From the NCBI RefSeq assembly GCF_000819865.1, contig NZ_CDDF01000011.1, positions 54,566-118,565 on the forward strand: a DNA stretch of 64,000 nucleotides, written 5' to 3'. Of the stretch, positions 1-8,560 are shown in pieces (positions within the stretch are counted from its first letter, which is position 1; every line of letters starts with the position of its first letter). The notes beneath the pieces are model-generated. The model saw only the letters and a program-made list of their open reading frames with translations, ran no database searches and was not told where the DNA came from. The stretch is from Aeromonas eucrenophila. GTDB lineage: Bacteria; Pseudomonadota; Gammaproteobacteria; Enterobacterales; Aeromonadaceae. The translations under genes and the position numbers were made by a program.

Positions 1-1466
1 GTCAGCGCATCGGCATCGCCGAGCAGTTCCCCATCCGGCCCCTTGCCCAGCTGGAGCTTCAGTCGCTCCGGCAGAAACTCCTCCACCAGGAAGGGCCACT
101 CGAAGCGGCTGCCGGCGGCGGTCTTGAGGATGATGTTCCAGCGCCCAAGGGGGGCATCGCCCGGCAGGCGCACGTCATAGTGCGCGGCGCCCAGGCTATC
201 TGGCAGCAGTCGCCGCTGCTCGAGCAGCTGGCCGTCCGGTTGCTTGATCTCCAGCTCCACCGCCATGCCCGGCAACAGCTGACCATCCTGCCCCTTGAGC
301 AGGATCTCGCTGTCGAGCCGCTCGCCGGGGCGATAGAGATCCCGGCCGCTGAACAGATAGAGCTGCTGGGCCTGCCAGGGCTGGGTGCCCAGATCGAACG
401 AGGAGAGATCCAGCGCGGCGCCGTCGAGGCGCAGCACGGCCAGGTGCTTACCCTGCTCCGCCAGCAACAGGCGGGCCCCCTGGATCTGCTCGAAGCGGCG
501 ATGACCTTGCACGTCCGTGGTCTGCACCTGCAGCCGGTTGCCCTTCTCATCGAGCAGGGAGAGCTGCACATCCTTGAGGGGAGCGGCGCTGGCCAGGGAG
601 CTGACGAACACCTCCAGCTGATCCGGGTAGCGGCGGGCACTGAGCCCCATGTCGCTCACCGCGAAGTAGGTGGTCTCCTTGCGCCAGTTGTAGTCGCCAA
701 GGGGAGACATCACCGCGAAATAGACCCCGGCCTCCGCCAGTTGCGGCTCCTTCACGTTGATGAGGCGGGTCTCGCGGCGGTTCGGATCGAGCGCCAGGGC
801 GTAGCGGCCGCTGAACACCCGTTTGGCCCGCGCACTGATCTGCTCCAGATCCCAGTTGCCCATGCCCGCCCCCGGCTTGTATTCCGCCAGAAAGCGCGGC
901 AGATAGTCGGCCTCGATGCGGAAGAAGTCGATATTGACCTCGTCCACGTTGACCGCGCTGATGGGCAGGCGCAGCTCCTGGCGCAGCGGCAACACCATGC
1001 CGCTGGCGGTGAAAGAGGCCCCCGCCACCAACGGCCGGGTCTTGATGGTCCAACTCTGGGGGGCGGGCCCCAGCCCCGCCTCGAGGGTCACCTCGTAGCT
1101 TTTGTCGGGGGCAACCTGCGGGAAGTAAAGAGTGCGGCCATCCTCGGCCAGGACCCAGTCCCCCTGCACCTGCTTGCCCCCCTCGCTCACGGCGAGCCAG
1201 CGCTGCCAGCTGCTGCGCGGTGAGAGCGGGGCCGAGAAGACCAGCGCCAGCGCCGGTGCATCCCGGTATTGGCGAGCACTGGCCTGACTGATCTCGCTCG
1301 GGGCGCCGCTCTCTTGCTGCGCCGCAGACGGCGGACTGGCCTCAGTCGCGGGCTCTGGGCCGCAACCGGCGAGCAGCACAGCAGTCAGCAACAGGGCTGA
1401 CCAAGGACGGCAGGCATAGGAGGCACGAGGTAGGGGTTTGGGCTCGAAAAGGCGCATAAGTTTCAT
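1..1466 (-). CDS. Alpha-2-macroglobulin family lipoprotein (YfhM-like), C-terminus off the window
   Basis: The reverse-strand frame is open from about 1466 to the window edge, giving roughly 488 residues of N-terminal sequence. It starts with a lipoprotein signal ending in LLAGC and continues with MG-type beta-sandwich sequence that resembles E. coli YfhM, for example the stretches around FFRIEADYLPRF and FSGRDLYRPGE. The family comprises large periplasmic, membrane-anchored protease traps, often encoded next to penicillin-binding protein PbpC. The thioester region and any pbpC neighbour would lie outside the window. Two in-frame ATGs exist, at 1466 and 1457, and neither has a clear ribosome-binding site, so the start is uncertain. 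The family assignment is firm. Confidence 0.85.
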   Translation of the reverse strand, partial: MKLMRLFEPKPLPRASYACRPWSALLLTAVLLAGCGPEPATEASPPSAAQQESGAPSEISQASARQYRDAPALALVFSAPLSPRSSWQRWLAVSEGGKQVQGDWVLAEDGRTLYFPQVAPDKSYEVTLEAGLGPAPQSWTIKTRPLVAGASFTASGMVLPLRQELRLPISAVNVDEVNIDFFRIEADYLPRFLAEYKPGAGMGNWDLEQISARAKRVFSGRYALALDPNRRETRLINVKEPQLAEAGVYFAVMSPLGDYNWRKETTYFAVSDMGLSARRYPDQLEVFVSSLASAAPLKDVQLSLLDEKGNRLQVQTTDVQGHRRFEQIQGARLLLAEQGKHLAVLRLDGAALDLSSFDLGTQPWQAQQLYLFSGRDLYRPGERLDSEILLKGQDGQLLPGMAVELEIKQPDGQLLEQRRLLPDSLGAAHYDVRLPGDAPLGRWNIILKTAAGSRFEWPFLVEEFLPERLKLQLGKGPDGELLGDADAL

Positions 1467-1960
1467 CCCGGGTGGAGTCGCCGCTGACGCGGCTCAGGAG
1501 CCAATAGAATATAGGGTTTCCCATGAATACACATCCATGACAGGGATAATGTCGTGCAAGAGGTATATTTCAGCACATATATCTACCCATAAGAGTGATA
1601 TTGGTGTAACCCATTCGAGGCTTATTAATGGATAACTATTTTATATATACCTTTATCCCCCGTTTTCTGAACCCAAGCTAAACTGGGAACAACAGTTCAC
1701 TTGTGTGGTATGCGAGGACTCTTTATTCTCTAGCCCCACTGGAACTGTTGCACCAATCAACCTAATATCAAACGGTTAAGTCATTTTTTAAAAACTTGAC
1801 GTCTGTGCCATCAATGAAAAGAAGGCATGGTGCAATACCAAGGCGCACCCTCAATGTTTGAACTCAAGTTCATTTATTACTGCGCAACCTTTACTTGCTG
1901 GCTCGGCTTTTGTCGGGCCAGAATTGTTGTGCGCTCATCACCTGTTGGAGTGATACCAGA
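1467..1960. other. Divergent intergenic region
   Basis: This AT-rich, non-coding stretch of about 490 bp separates the leftward macroglobulin gene from the rightward efflux operon, so it must hold both promoters. No credible small gene is visible. The one clear structure is a 14-bp inverted repeat at 1859-1872, listed separately. Confidence 0.6.
1859..1872. promoter_or_regulatory. Inverted repeat, candidate operator of the efflux operon
   Basis: TGAACT-CA-AGTTCA is a perfect 14-bp inverted repeat about 90 bp upstream of the first gene of the efflux operon. It has the form of a dimeric regulator site. No regulator is encoded next to it, and I cannot name the factor. Confidence 0.35.
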
Positions 1961-3055
1961 ATGGAAATTAATGATCTTGCCGTAGTCGAAAAAAGACTGG
2001 TTGCCAGATTCCTGGATATGTTCATCAAGTTCGGTCTTATCCTGGCCTTGGGATCTTTCTGCTTCACCGTGTTCTCCCCCTTCATGAACATGATGCTGTG
2101 GGCCCTGATCCTGGCGGTTACCCTCTATCCCCTCCACCAGCGCTTCGCCGCGCGCCTTGGCGGGAAACAGGGCAAGGCATCGACCCTGCTGGTATTGCTG
2201 GGAATACTCTTGATCGTGGCTCCCACGGTTGCCATGGTCAGCTCGCTGGGTGACAGCGTCAGCACCCTGGTCGACAAGGTGGACAACAACACTCTGGTGA
2301 TCCCGGCCCCGTCCGCCGACATCGCCAACATTCCGCTGGTGGGTGCCAAGCTGCACGCCATCTGGCTGAAAGCCTCGGTGGACTTGCCAAGCCTCATCAT
2401 CAGCTACAAGCCGCAGTTGGGGGATCTTGCCAAGCAGGTCGTCGGCATGCTGGCCAGCATGGGCGGTGGCTTGCTGGGCTTCGTCGCCTCCTTCATCGTG
2501 GCGGGAATCATGATGGCCTGGGGTGCCCCAGGCGCAGTGAGTGCCAACCGCATCGCCATTCGCATCACCGATGAGCGCAAGGGTAACGCCCTGACCAAGC
2601 TGTGCACCAGCACCATACGGGCGGTGGCGCAAGGGGTGATCGGCGTGGCCTTCATCCAGGCCTTGCTGGCCGGCATCGTCATGTCGCTGGCGGGGATCCC
2701 GGCCGTGGGCATCTTCTTCATCCTGGCCCTCATCCTCGGCATCGCCCAGGTCCCCGTCATTCTGGTCACCGGTCCCATCATCGCCTACATGTGGATGGCA
2801 GGGGATCACGGCACCCTGGTCAACATCATCTACTCGGTGCTGCTGGTCATTGCCGGCATGGCAGACAATGTGCTGAAACCGCTGCTGCTGGGACGCGGGG
2901 TCGATGCCCCCATGCCGGTAGTACTGCTCGGCGCCCTTGGCGGCATGGCCACCAGCGGCATCCTCGGCATGTTCATCGGTGCCACCATGCTCTCCATCGG
3001 CTATCGCATCTTCATGGCCTGGGTCAACGAAGGCCTGGCCACTGCGGAAAAATAA
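1961..3055 (+). CDS. AI-2E family (PerM/YdiK-like) membrane transporter
   Basis: This 364-residue polytopic membrane protein has about seven or eight hydrophobic segments, with the family's conserved C-terminal half (residues about 215-350). It is the AI-2E transporter / UPF0118 family and resembles E. coli YdiK more than PerM. Family members are thought to move small molecules such as AI-2 or to act as ion antiporters; the substrate here is unknown. The chosen ATG follows a GGAG element at about 1948; upstream in-frame codons lack one. The next gene begins 4 bp after the stop, so translation of the efflux genes is probably coupled to it. A second family member, perM, lies at 28456. Confidence 0.85.
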   Translation: MEINDLAVVEKRLVARFLDMFIKFGLILALGSFCFTVFSPFMNMMLWALILAVTLYPLHQRFAARLGGKQGKASTLLVLLGILLIVAPTVAMVSSLGDSVSTLVDKVDNNTLVIPAPSADIANIPLVGAKLHAIWLKASVDLPSLIISYKPQLGDLAKQVVGMLASMGGGLLGFVASFIVAGIMMAWGAPGAVSANRIAIRITDERKGNALTKLCTSTIRAVAQGVIGVAFIQALLAGIVMSLAGIPAVGIFFILALILGIAQVPVILVTGPIIAYMWMAGDHGTLVNIIYSVLLVIAGMADNVLKPLLLGRGVDAPMPVVLLGALGGMATSGILGMFIGATMLSIGYRIFMAWVNEGLATAEK

Positions 3056-3059
3056 CCCC

Positions 3060-4586
3060 ATGGTCATCGCTCTTCCCTCTATGCGCCCCCTGTTCACAGG
3101 GGGCGCATGCCTGTTGCTCAGCGCCTGTACCGTGCTCGGCCCCGACTACCAGACACCCCAAGTCAAGGAGATTACTGACTGGCACAGCGCCAGCGAGAGT
3201 CAGAAAACGACCGCAGCCGCCGACTATCGTCTGTGGTGGCACCAACTCGGGGATCCCGTGCTGAGCGCCCTGGTGGAAGAGGCCCTGAAGAAGAATCCGG
3301 ACGTGCGGATCGCGGGTCTGCGCATCCTCGAGGCCCAGGCCCAGCTCGGCATCGCCGAGAGCCTGCTCGGTCCCCAGGCCACCATAGGCACCGCCGAGTT
3401 ACTGCAGGCGGGTCAGACCCGCAACGGCCACAGCAGTGCCGGCAGCAGTTATGGCGCGGGCTTCAATCTCGGCTGGGAGCTCGACTTCTGGGGCAAGTTC
3501 CAGCGCGGCATAGAATCGGCTGACGCCAATTACTTCGCCACTCTGGCCCAGTATGACGATGTCCAGGTGCTGATGATTGCCCAGGTGGCCCAGCTCTATG
3601 TGAGCATCAGAACCGTCGAGGCCAGACTCCAAATCGCCCATGAGAACGCCCGTATCCAGCAGCGCAGTCTGGAGATCACCGAGCGGCTGTTCAAGAGCGG
3701 CAACAGCGCCGAGCTGGATGTGCAACAGGCCAAGACCCAGTATCTGGGCACTCTCTCTGGCATACCCCAGCTCGAAACCAACTTGCGCCAGAGCCAGAAT
3801 GCCCTGAGTACCCTGCTCGCGAGGACACCGGGCCCGCTGCCCGAGATGGCCGCCAACACCGGCAAGATCCCGGAGGGCAAGCTCGCCCTGGTCGCCGAAA
3901 TGCCGGCCGACTTGCTGCGCCGCCGTCCCGACGTGCGGGTCGCGGAGCGGCAACTGGCTGCCCAGTCGGCCCTGATCGGGGTGGCCGAGAGCGATCTCTA
4001 TCCCTCCATCACCCTGCTCGGCACCCTGGGAGTTAGCGCTACCGGTGGCGACAGTGGCACCTTCTCCTGGGCCGTCGGTCCCTCGCTAAGCTGGAACCTG
4101 CTCGATCAGGGGCGGCTCGGCAACCAGATCCTGGTGCAGGATGCCCGCTTCCAGCAGTTGCATGAACGCTACCGCGATACCGTGTTCAAGGCCGCCCGCG
4201 AGGTGGATGATGCGGCCGTAGGCTACGCCAACGGCCAGGATGAGCTCGCCTTGCTGACCCAGACCGGTGAGGCGGCCCGCCGTTCACTGGACATCGCCAA
4301 CACCCAGTACCGCGAGGGAATGGCCGACTTCCAGCGGGTACTCGACTCCCAACGCGCCCTGTTCAACCAGCAGGAGCGCCTGGTCAACAGCCGTGGTGCC
4401 CAGATGCGCGATCTCATCACTCTCTACAAGGCGCTGGGTGGTGGCTGGGAGCAGGGACGATCGCGCCCCCTGGTGACCCCGGAGGTGGAAGCCCAGCTGC
4501 GCGCCCGCGCCGACTGGGCTCCCCTGCTCGACGCAACCCGGCCTCAGCCTCAAACCCAGCACCAGAAGGTAACATCGAATGACTGA
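3060..4586 (+). CDS. NodT-family outer-membrane efflux lipoprotein
   Basis: The 508-residue protein has a lipoprotein signal (LLLSAC, then TVLGPDY), the typical start of OprM/NodT outer-membrane factors. Two OEP repeats follow, with the conserved ISLTER-type motif represented by LRRRPDVRVAERQL near residue 290. It should form the trimeric outer-membrane exit duct of a tripartite exporter. The start is placed directly after the upstream stop; an alternative ATG lies at 3081. The stop overlaps the start of the HlyD gene at 4579 by 8 bp, which indicates one operon with the adaptor and the DUF2955 pump. Confidence 0.92.
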   Translation: MVIALPSMRPLFTGGACLLLSACTVLGPDYQTPQVKEITDWHSASESQKTTAAADYRLWWHQLGDPVLSALVEEALKKNPDVRIAGLRILEAQAQLGIAESLLGPQATIGTAELLQAGQTRNGHSSAGSSYGAGFNLGWELDFWGKFQRGIESADANYFATLAQYDDVQVLMIAQVAQLYVSIRTVEARLQIAHENARIQQRSLEITERLFKSGNSAELDVQQAKTQYLGTLSGIPQLETNLRQSQNALSTLLARTPGPLPEMAANTGKIPEGKLALVAEMPADLLRRRPDVRVAERQLAAQSALIGVAESDLYPSITLLGTLGVSATGGDSGTFSWAVGPSLSWNLLDQGRLGNQILVQDARFQQLHERYRDTVFKAAREVDDAAVGYANGQDELALLTQTGEAARRSLDIANTQYREGMADFQRVLDSQRALFNQQERLVNSRGAQMRDLITLYKALGGGWEQGRSRPLVTPEVEAQLRARADWAPLLDATRPQPQTQHQKVTSND

Positions 4587-5673
4587 CAGCAATGTTTCTC
4601 CCGGTCAGGCCAGCAGCCGCGCCACTCTCGGGCTGCTGGGCTTGATCGCCCTGCTGCTCGGCTGGTATCTGCTGGCCGACCGGCTCACCCCCTACAGCTC
4701 CCAGGCCCGGGTGCAAGCCTTTGTGGTCCCCGTCGCCGCCGAGGTATCCGGCCAGATCAAGCAGGTCTATGTGCGCGACAATCAGGACGTGTCGGCAGGG
4801 GCCTCCCTGTTCGAGATCGATCCCGAGCCCTACGACATCGCCCTCGCCAAGGCGCGCTCCGACTACCAGACGGTGCTCAGCAGCGTCAAGGCGAGCGGTG
4901 AAGGCATCAAGGCCGCAGAGGCAAGCCTGCAGGCCATGCGCGCCGCCTATGACAATGCGGCCAAGGATGCCGACCGCCAGGAGCGCCTCTATCGGGAAGA
5001 TCCGGGTGCCATTTCGGTCCGTCGCCTCGAAGTCGCCCAGGCCACCCGCGAGACGGCCAAGAGCCAGGTGGCCGCGGCCGAGGCCGATGTGCGTCGCGCC
5101 ATCGAGGCCGCAGGGGTGAACGGTGAGAACAACTCCCAGCTGCTCAGCGCCCGCTCGGCGGTGCACAAGGCAGAGCTGGATCGCAAGAACACCCTGATGG
5201 TGGCCCCCGGTCGCGGCCTCATCACCGACTTGAGCACGGACGCGGGCCAGTTCATCGGGGCCGGCGCCCCGGCCATGACCCTGATCGCCATTCACGACGT
5301 CTGGCTGTCGGCGGATCTCACCGAGAACAACCTTGGCAATATTCAGCCGGGAGACAAGGTCGCCATCCTGCTCGATAGCCTGCCCGGCCAGCTGTTCGAA
5401 GGCGAGGTGCGCAGCATCGGCTACGGGGTGAGTGACGGCAAGAGTCAACCGGCGGGTTCCCTGCCGACGGTGGACAACAACCGTGACTGGCTGCGCCAGG
5501 CCCAGCGTTTCCCGGTCAAGATAGCCTTCAAGGCCGAGGATCTGCCCCCGACCGACGCACTGCGGGTGGGAGGCCAGGCCGATGTGCTGGTCTATGCGGG
5601 CGAGAGTGGGCTGATGAACCTGCTGGGATCGCTCTACATCCGCCTGATGAGCCTCTGCTCCTTCCTCTATTGA
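4579..5673 (+). CDS. HlyD family periplasmic adaptor (membrane fusion protein)
   Basis: The 364-residue adaptor has one N-terminal membrane anchor (residues about 17-35), a lipoyl-like half domain (AAEVSGQIKQVYVRDNQDV region), an alpha-helical hairpin (about 85-190) and a beta-barrel domain (WLSADLTENNLGNIQPGD region). It resembles the AaeA/YibH/EmrA group that pairs with DUF2955 or FUSC inner-membrane pumps. It would link the DUF2955 protein to the upstream outer-membrane factor. The gene overlaps both neighbours' boundaries closely. The substrate is not evident; related systems export aromatic acids or other weak acids. Confidence 0.92.
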   Translation: MTDSNVSPGQASSRATLGLLGLIALLLGWYLLADRLTPYSSQARVQAFVVPVAAEVSGQIKQVYVRDNQDVSAGASLFEIDPEPYDIALAKARSDYQTVLSSVKASGEGIKAAEASLQAMRAAYDNAAKDADRQERLYREDPGAISVRRLEVAQATRETAKSQVAAAEADVRRAIEAAGVNGENNSQLLSARSAVHKAELDRKNTLMVAPGRGLITDLSTDAGQFIGAGAPAMTLIAIHDVWLSADLTENNLGNIQPGDKVAILLDSLPGQLFEGEVRSIGYGVSDGKSQPAGSLPTVDNNRDWLRQAQRFPVKIAFKAEDLPPTDALRVGGQADVLVYAGESGLMNLLGSLYIRLMSLCSFLY

Positions 5674-5681
5674 GGCGCCAT

Positions 5682-6710
5682 ATGCATAACGCCGACAGGG
5701 CAGTACTGCGGATCGGCACGGGCATCGCGCTCGCGACCCTGATCTGCTACGGGCTGGCCCTGCCCATGCCCCACCTCGGGGTCATCATGGCCTGGGTGGT
5801 GCTGTGCAAGCCCGGGGAGGCCCTCGGCCTGAAGAAAGGGGTGGCCGGGGCGCTGCTGCTGATGGGGGTCATGATAGGTGGCGTGCTGCTGGTGCCCCTC
5901 TTGACCCACTATGCCCTGGCGGCCGTGCTGCTCGTCTGCCTGCTGCTCTACCTGCTGATGCAGCAGGCGATGGCGGGCAAGGGCGCCTCCGCCATGCTGC
6001 TCATCATGGCCATCACGGTGATCCCGGTGGCCGGCCTCATCGAGCAGGTGCTGGCCATCGCCATCGCCCAGATGATGGCGGTGGGGATCCTGGTGGGCAC
6101 CCTGGTCAACCGGCTGGCCCACGCACTGTTCCCGCCCCAGCCGGTGACGGATGCCGTGGCGAGGCCACTGCCGCCTCCCCCGGAACATCCCGAGCGACTG
6201 GCGCTGCGCGCCGTGGCCATAGTGTTGCCGGTCTGGCTGCTGGCCCTCGGCAATCCGGCTTTCTACATCCCGGCCGTGATGAAGACGGTGACCCTGGCCC
6301 AGCAGAGCGGCTCCCTCACCGCCAGGCAGGCGGGCCGGGAGCTGGTGCTCTCGACCCTGATGGGGGCGCTGATCGCCTTCGTGCTCTGGCTGGGACTCAG
6401 CCTCTGGCCCTCGTTGTTGATGCTGGTGCTGTTGCTGGCCCTGATGACGCTCTGGCTGGCACGCCGCCTGGTGCGACTGGTGGCGGGTCGCTTCCCGCCC
6501 TCGTTCTGGAGCAACGCCTGGATCACCGCCCTCATCCTGTTTGGTCCGGCGATCGAGGACAGCGCCACCGGCAAGGATGTCTGGCTGGCCGCCGCCATGC
6601 GCTGCGGCCTCTATCTGTTGGTGGCTGGCTACGGCTGGCTCTGTATGTTGCTGCTCGAGCAGTGCTGGCCAGCGGGCCGGCCACTGGCGGAAGCCAAGTT
6701 AGGAGACTGA
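5682..6710 (+). CDS. DUF2955 inner-membrane pump component (FUSC-like)
   Basis: This 342-residue integral membrane protein is built as two blocks of about five hydrophobic helices separated by a proline-rich linker near residue 160. That is the layout of DUF2955 proteins, which accompany HlyD adaptors and are related to fusaric-acid-resistance (FUSC) pumps. The ATG at 5682 sits 6 nt after a GAGG element. A TTG at 5670 is in frame but overlaps the previous stop. With its neighbours it forms a probable tripartite exporter. The stop codon abuts the next start, with 1 bp between them. Confidence 0.85.
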   Translation: MHNADRAVLRIGTGIALATLICYGLALPMPHLGVIMAWVVLCKPGEALGLKKGVAGALLLMGVMIGGVLLVPLLTHYALAAVLLVCLLLYLLMQQAMAGKGASAMLLIMAITVIPVAGLIEQVLAIAIAQMMAVGILVGTLVNRLAHALFPPQPVTDAVARPLPPPPEHPERLALRAVAIVLPVWLLALGNPAFYIPAVMKTVTLAQQSGSLTARQAGRELVLSTLMGALIAFVLWLGLSLWPSLLMLVLLLALMTLWLARRLVRLVAGRFPPSFWSNAWITALILFGPAIEDSATGKDVWLAAAMRCGLYLLVAGYGWLCMLLLEQCWPAGRPLAEAKLGD

Positions 6711-6711
6711 G

Positions 6712-7140
6712 ATGTTTCATATTTTTCTGGTCGGCATCCCGGTGATCCTGGCCAACATGCTGCTGCAATCCCTGGTGTCCGTCTGGTGCATTCGCTTCTA
6801 CATCAAGCGATTCGGTGAGCGGGAGGGGGCCCTCGCCGGGGTGCTTGCGCTGTTTGGCATCATCACCCTGGTGATGCTGGGCAACCTGGCCCAGATCGGT
6901 GTCTGGGGCGCCCTCTTCCTGTGGCTGGGGGAGTTCAATAGCCTGCAGGAAGCCGTCTATCACTCGGGCGTCAACTTCGCCACCCTGGGTTATGGCGATA
7001 TCGTCATGAGCGCGCAGTGGAAGCTGTTGGGCCCCCTCGAAGCGGTCAATGGCGCCCTGATGATCGGCCTCTCCGGCGCCTGCATGCTGGCGGTGCTACA
7101 GCACCATCTGCGCAAGCAGCTCGGTCAGCCTCGCGAATGA
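6712..7140 (+). CDS. Small potassium-channel-like (Ion_trans_2) membrane protein
   Basis: The 142-residue protein has hydrophobic segments at about 5-27, 38-58, 62-75 and 107-130. Between the last two lies a re-entrant pore sequence with the selectivity-filter signature TLGYGD at residues 91-96, followed by a short basic tail. This matches the two-pore-type ion-channel family (Ion_trans_2). No RCK/TrkA-N gating domain is present. It is the last gene of the efflux operon, 1 bp after the DUF2955 stop, and a terminator-like hairpin follows. A role in charge balance for the exporter is possible but is inference. Confidence 0.8.
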   Translation: MFHIFLVGIPVILANMLLQSLVSVWCIRFYIKRFGEREGALAGVLALFGIITLVMLGNLAQIGVWGALFLWLGEFNSLQEAVYHSGVNFATLGYGDIVMSAQWKLLGPLEAVNGALMIGLSGACMLAVLQHHLRKQLGQPRE

Positions 7141-7175
7141 CGGCCCTCTCACCAGAGGGGTGAAAGCCACAAGAC

Positions 7176-7202
7176 GAGAGGGGAGCCAATGGCACCCCTC
7201 TC
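7176..7202. terminator. Convergent terminator hairpin
   Basis: Stem GAGAGGGG / CCCCTCTC lies between the ion-channel gene and the converging yihN. Confidence 0.6.
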
Positions 7203-7254
7203 TCATTTCACCTGGGCAAGGCGCTCACTCATTCCAAGCCCCCTGCCCTGCACA

Positions 7255-8514
7255 TCAACTCGCGGCGATGGCTTCGGCCGTGGTGGCGGCGCCCTGACGC
7301 TTGATCTCCCGCACCAGCAGGGTGGAGATGACGGTCCCGGCGAAGGCGAAGCAGGCCATGATGCCGAACACTATCTGATACCCCAACAGACCGCTGTATT
7401 GATCCAGCAGGTGGCCATAGAGGCTGAAGCAGAACATGGCCGGGGCATAGCCGATGAAGCTGCCCATCGCCATGGCGGAACCGATATGGTCCTCCTTGAT
7501 CCTGGCCTCACCGATGGGGGCGAAGAAGACGGCGCGCTGGGTGAAGACCACGGTACCAAAGCCCAGGGTGCAGGCCATGCCGAGGTAGACGGACATCTGC
7601 TCATGGGGCAGGACGATCAGCAGGCCGAGCATGACGGTGCTGACCATGAAGCTGTAGCAGAGATAACGACTGGGGGACTTCAGGACTTTGTCCGCTATGA
7701 TGCCGCCTATGGGGCCTCCCACCATCTTCAGGCAGTACTGGTTGATGATGCCATAGGCGCCAACCAGCGCCACCGGCAGGGCGTAGATCTTGCTCAGGAA
7801 GGGAATGAAGAAGGTCAGGCCACAATAGACGGAGTAGACGCAGAAGATGTTGAGGGCGATGAGCCACACCAGCTTGTCTTTGAGCACAGACGAGAGATCG
7901 CCGGTACGCGCCGCCTTCTGCTCGGCCCCGGTCTTCTCCTCGTCGTTCATCAGGAACAAGATGCCAATCCCCACCACGATGACGATACAGGAGTAGAACA
8001 GGATGCCGGCCCTGAAACCGCTCAGGCCGCTGCCGAAATAGGCGAAGACCCCCAGCGCACAGAAGGCGACCACGGTATCCACCACCCCACGCCCGGTCTC
8101 GAAGAAACCGAACAGCCGTCCCTGCTGGGTGTTGTCCCCCAACAGGCTGACCGACTTGAGAAGGACCGGCCAATTCAACATGTCGCAGGTCACGCCAAAC
8201 AGGGCCCAGATCAGCAATATGCTCCAATATCCCGGCATGCTCGAAAGATAGAGTCCCAATAAGCCGGTGGCTATCAGCGAAATAGCCATCGTATATTTCT
8301 TCGGTAATTTATCGGCGAAATAGATAGAGAAGAAAAAACCCATGGTCGCCACTATGGAGTTGACCGACATGGCATTACCAATCTGTCCATTGGTCAGATT
8401 AAAATATTCCTGCATGGGGATATAAAATGCGTCTTTCAGCGATGGCAATTTATAGATAGTACCGCCGCACAGCGTGAGCAGGCTGAAAAGAGCCCATCTC
8501 TTCTTGGTGAGCAT
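7255..8514 (-). CDS. yihN: MFS transporter YihN
   Basis: This 419-residue major facilitator has twelve predicted transmembrane segments. It is strongly similar along its length to E. coli YihN, including the start MLTKKRWALFSLLTLCGGTI and the segment LKSVSLLGDNTQQGRLFGFF. The substrate of YihN is not established. It is the third gene of a leftward yihL-yihM-yihN cluster, 46 bp after yihM, so its cargo is probably the substrate or product of the YihM isomerase. The sulfoquinovose genes that adjoin yihLMN in E. coli are absent here. Confidence 0.88.
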   Translation of the reverse strand: MLTKKRWALFSLLTLCGGTIYKLPSLKDAFYIPMQEYFNLTNGQIGNAMSVNSIVATMGFFFSIYFADKLPKKYTMAISLIATGLLGLYLSSMPGYWSILLIWALFGVTCDMLNWPVLLKSVSLLGDNTQQGRLFGFFETGRGVVDTVVAFCALGVFAYFGSGLSGFRAGILFYSCIVIVVGIGILFLMNDEEKTGAEQKAARTGDLSSVLKDKLVWLIALNIFCVYSVYCGLTFFIPFLSKIYALPVALVGAYGIINQYCLKMVGGPIGGIIADKVLKSPSRYLCYSFMVSTVMLGLLIVLPHEQMSVYLGMACTLGFGTVVFTQRAVFFAPIGEARIKEDHIGSAMAMGSFIGYAPAMFCFSLYGHLLDQYSGLLGYQIVFGIMACFAFAGTVISTLLVREIKRQGAATTAEAIAAS

Positions 8515-8560
8515 AATAGTGTCTCTTGTTTTATATTATGAGTAGGGGACGTACTTTTTA

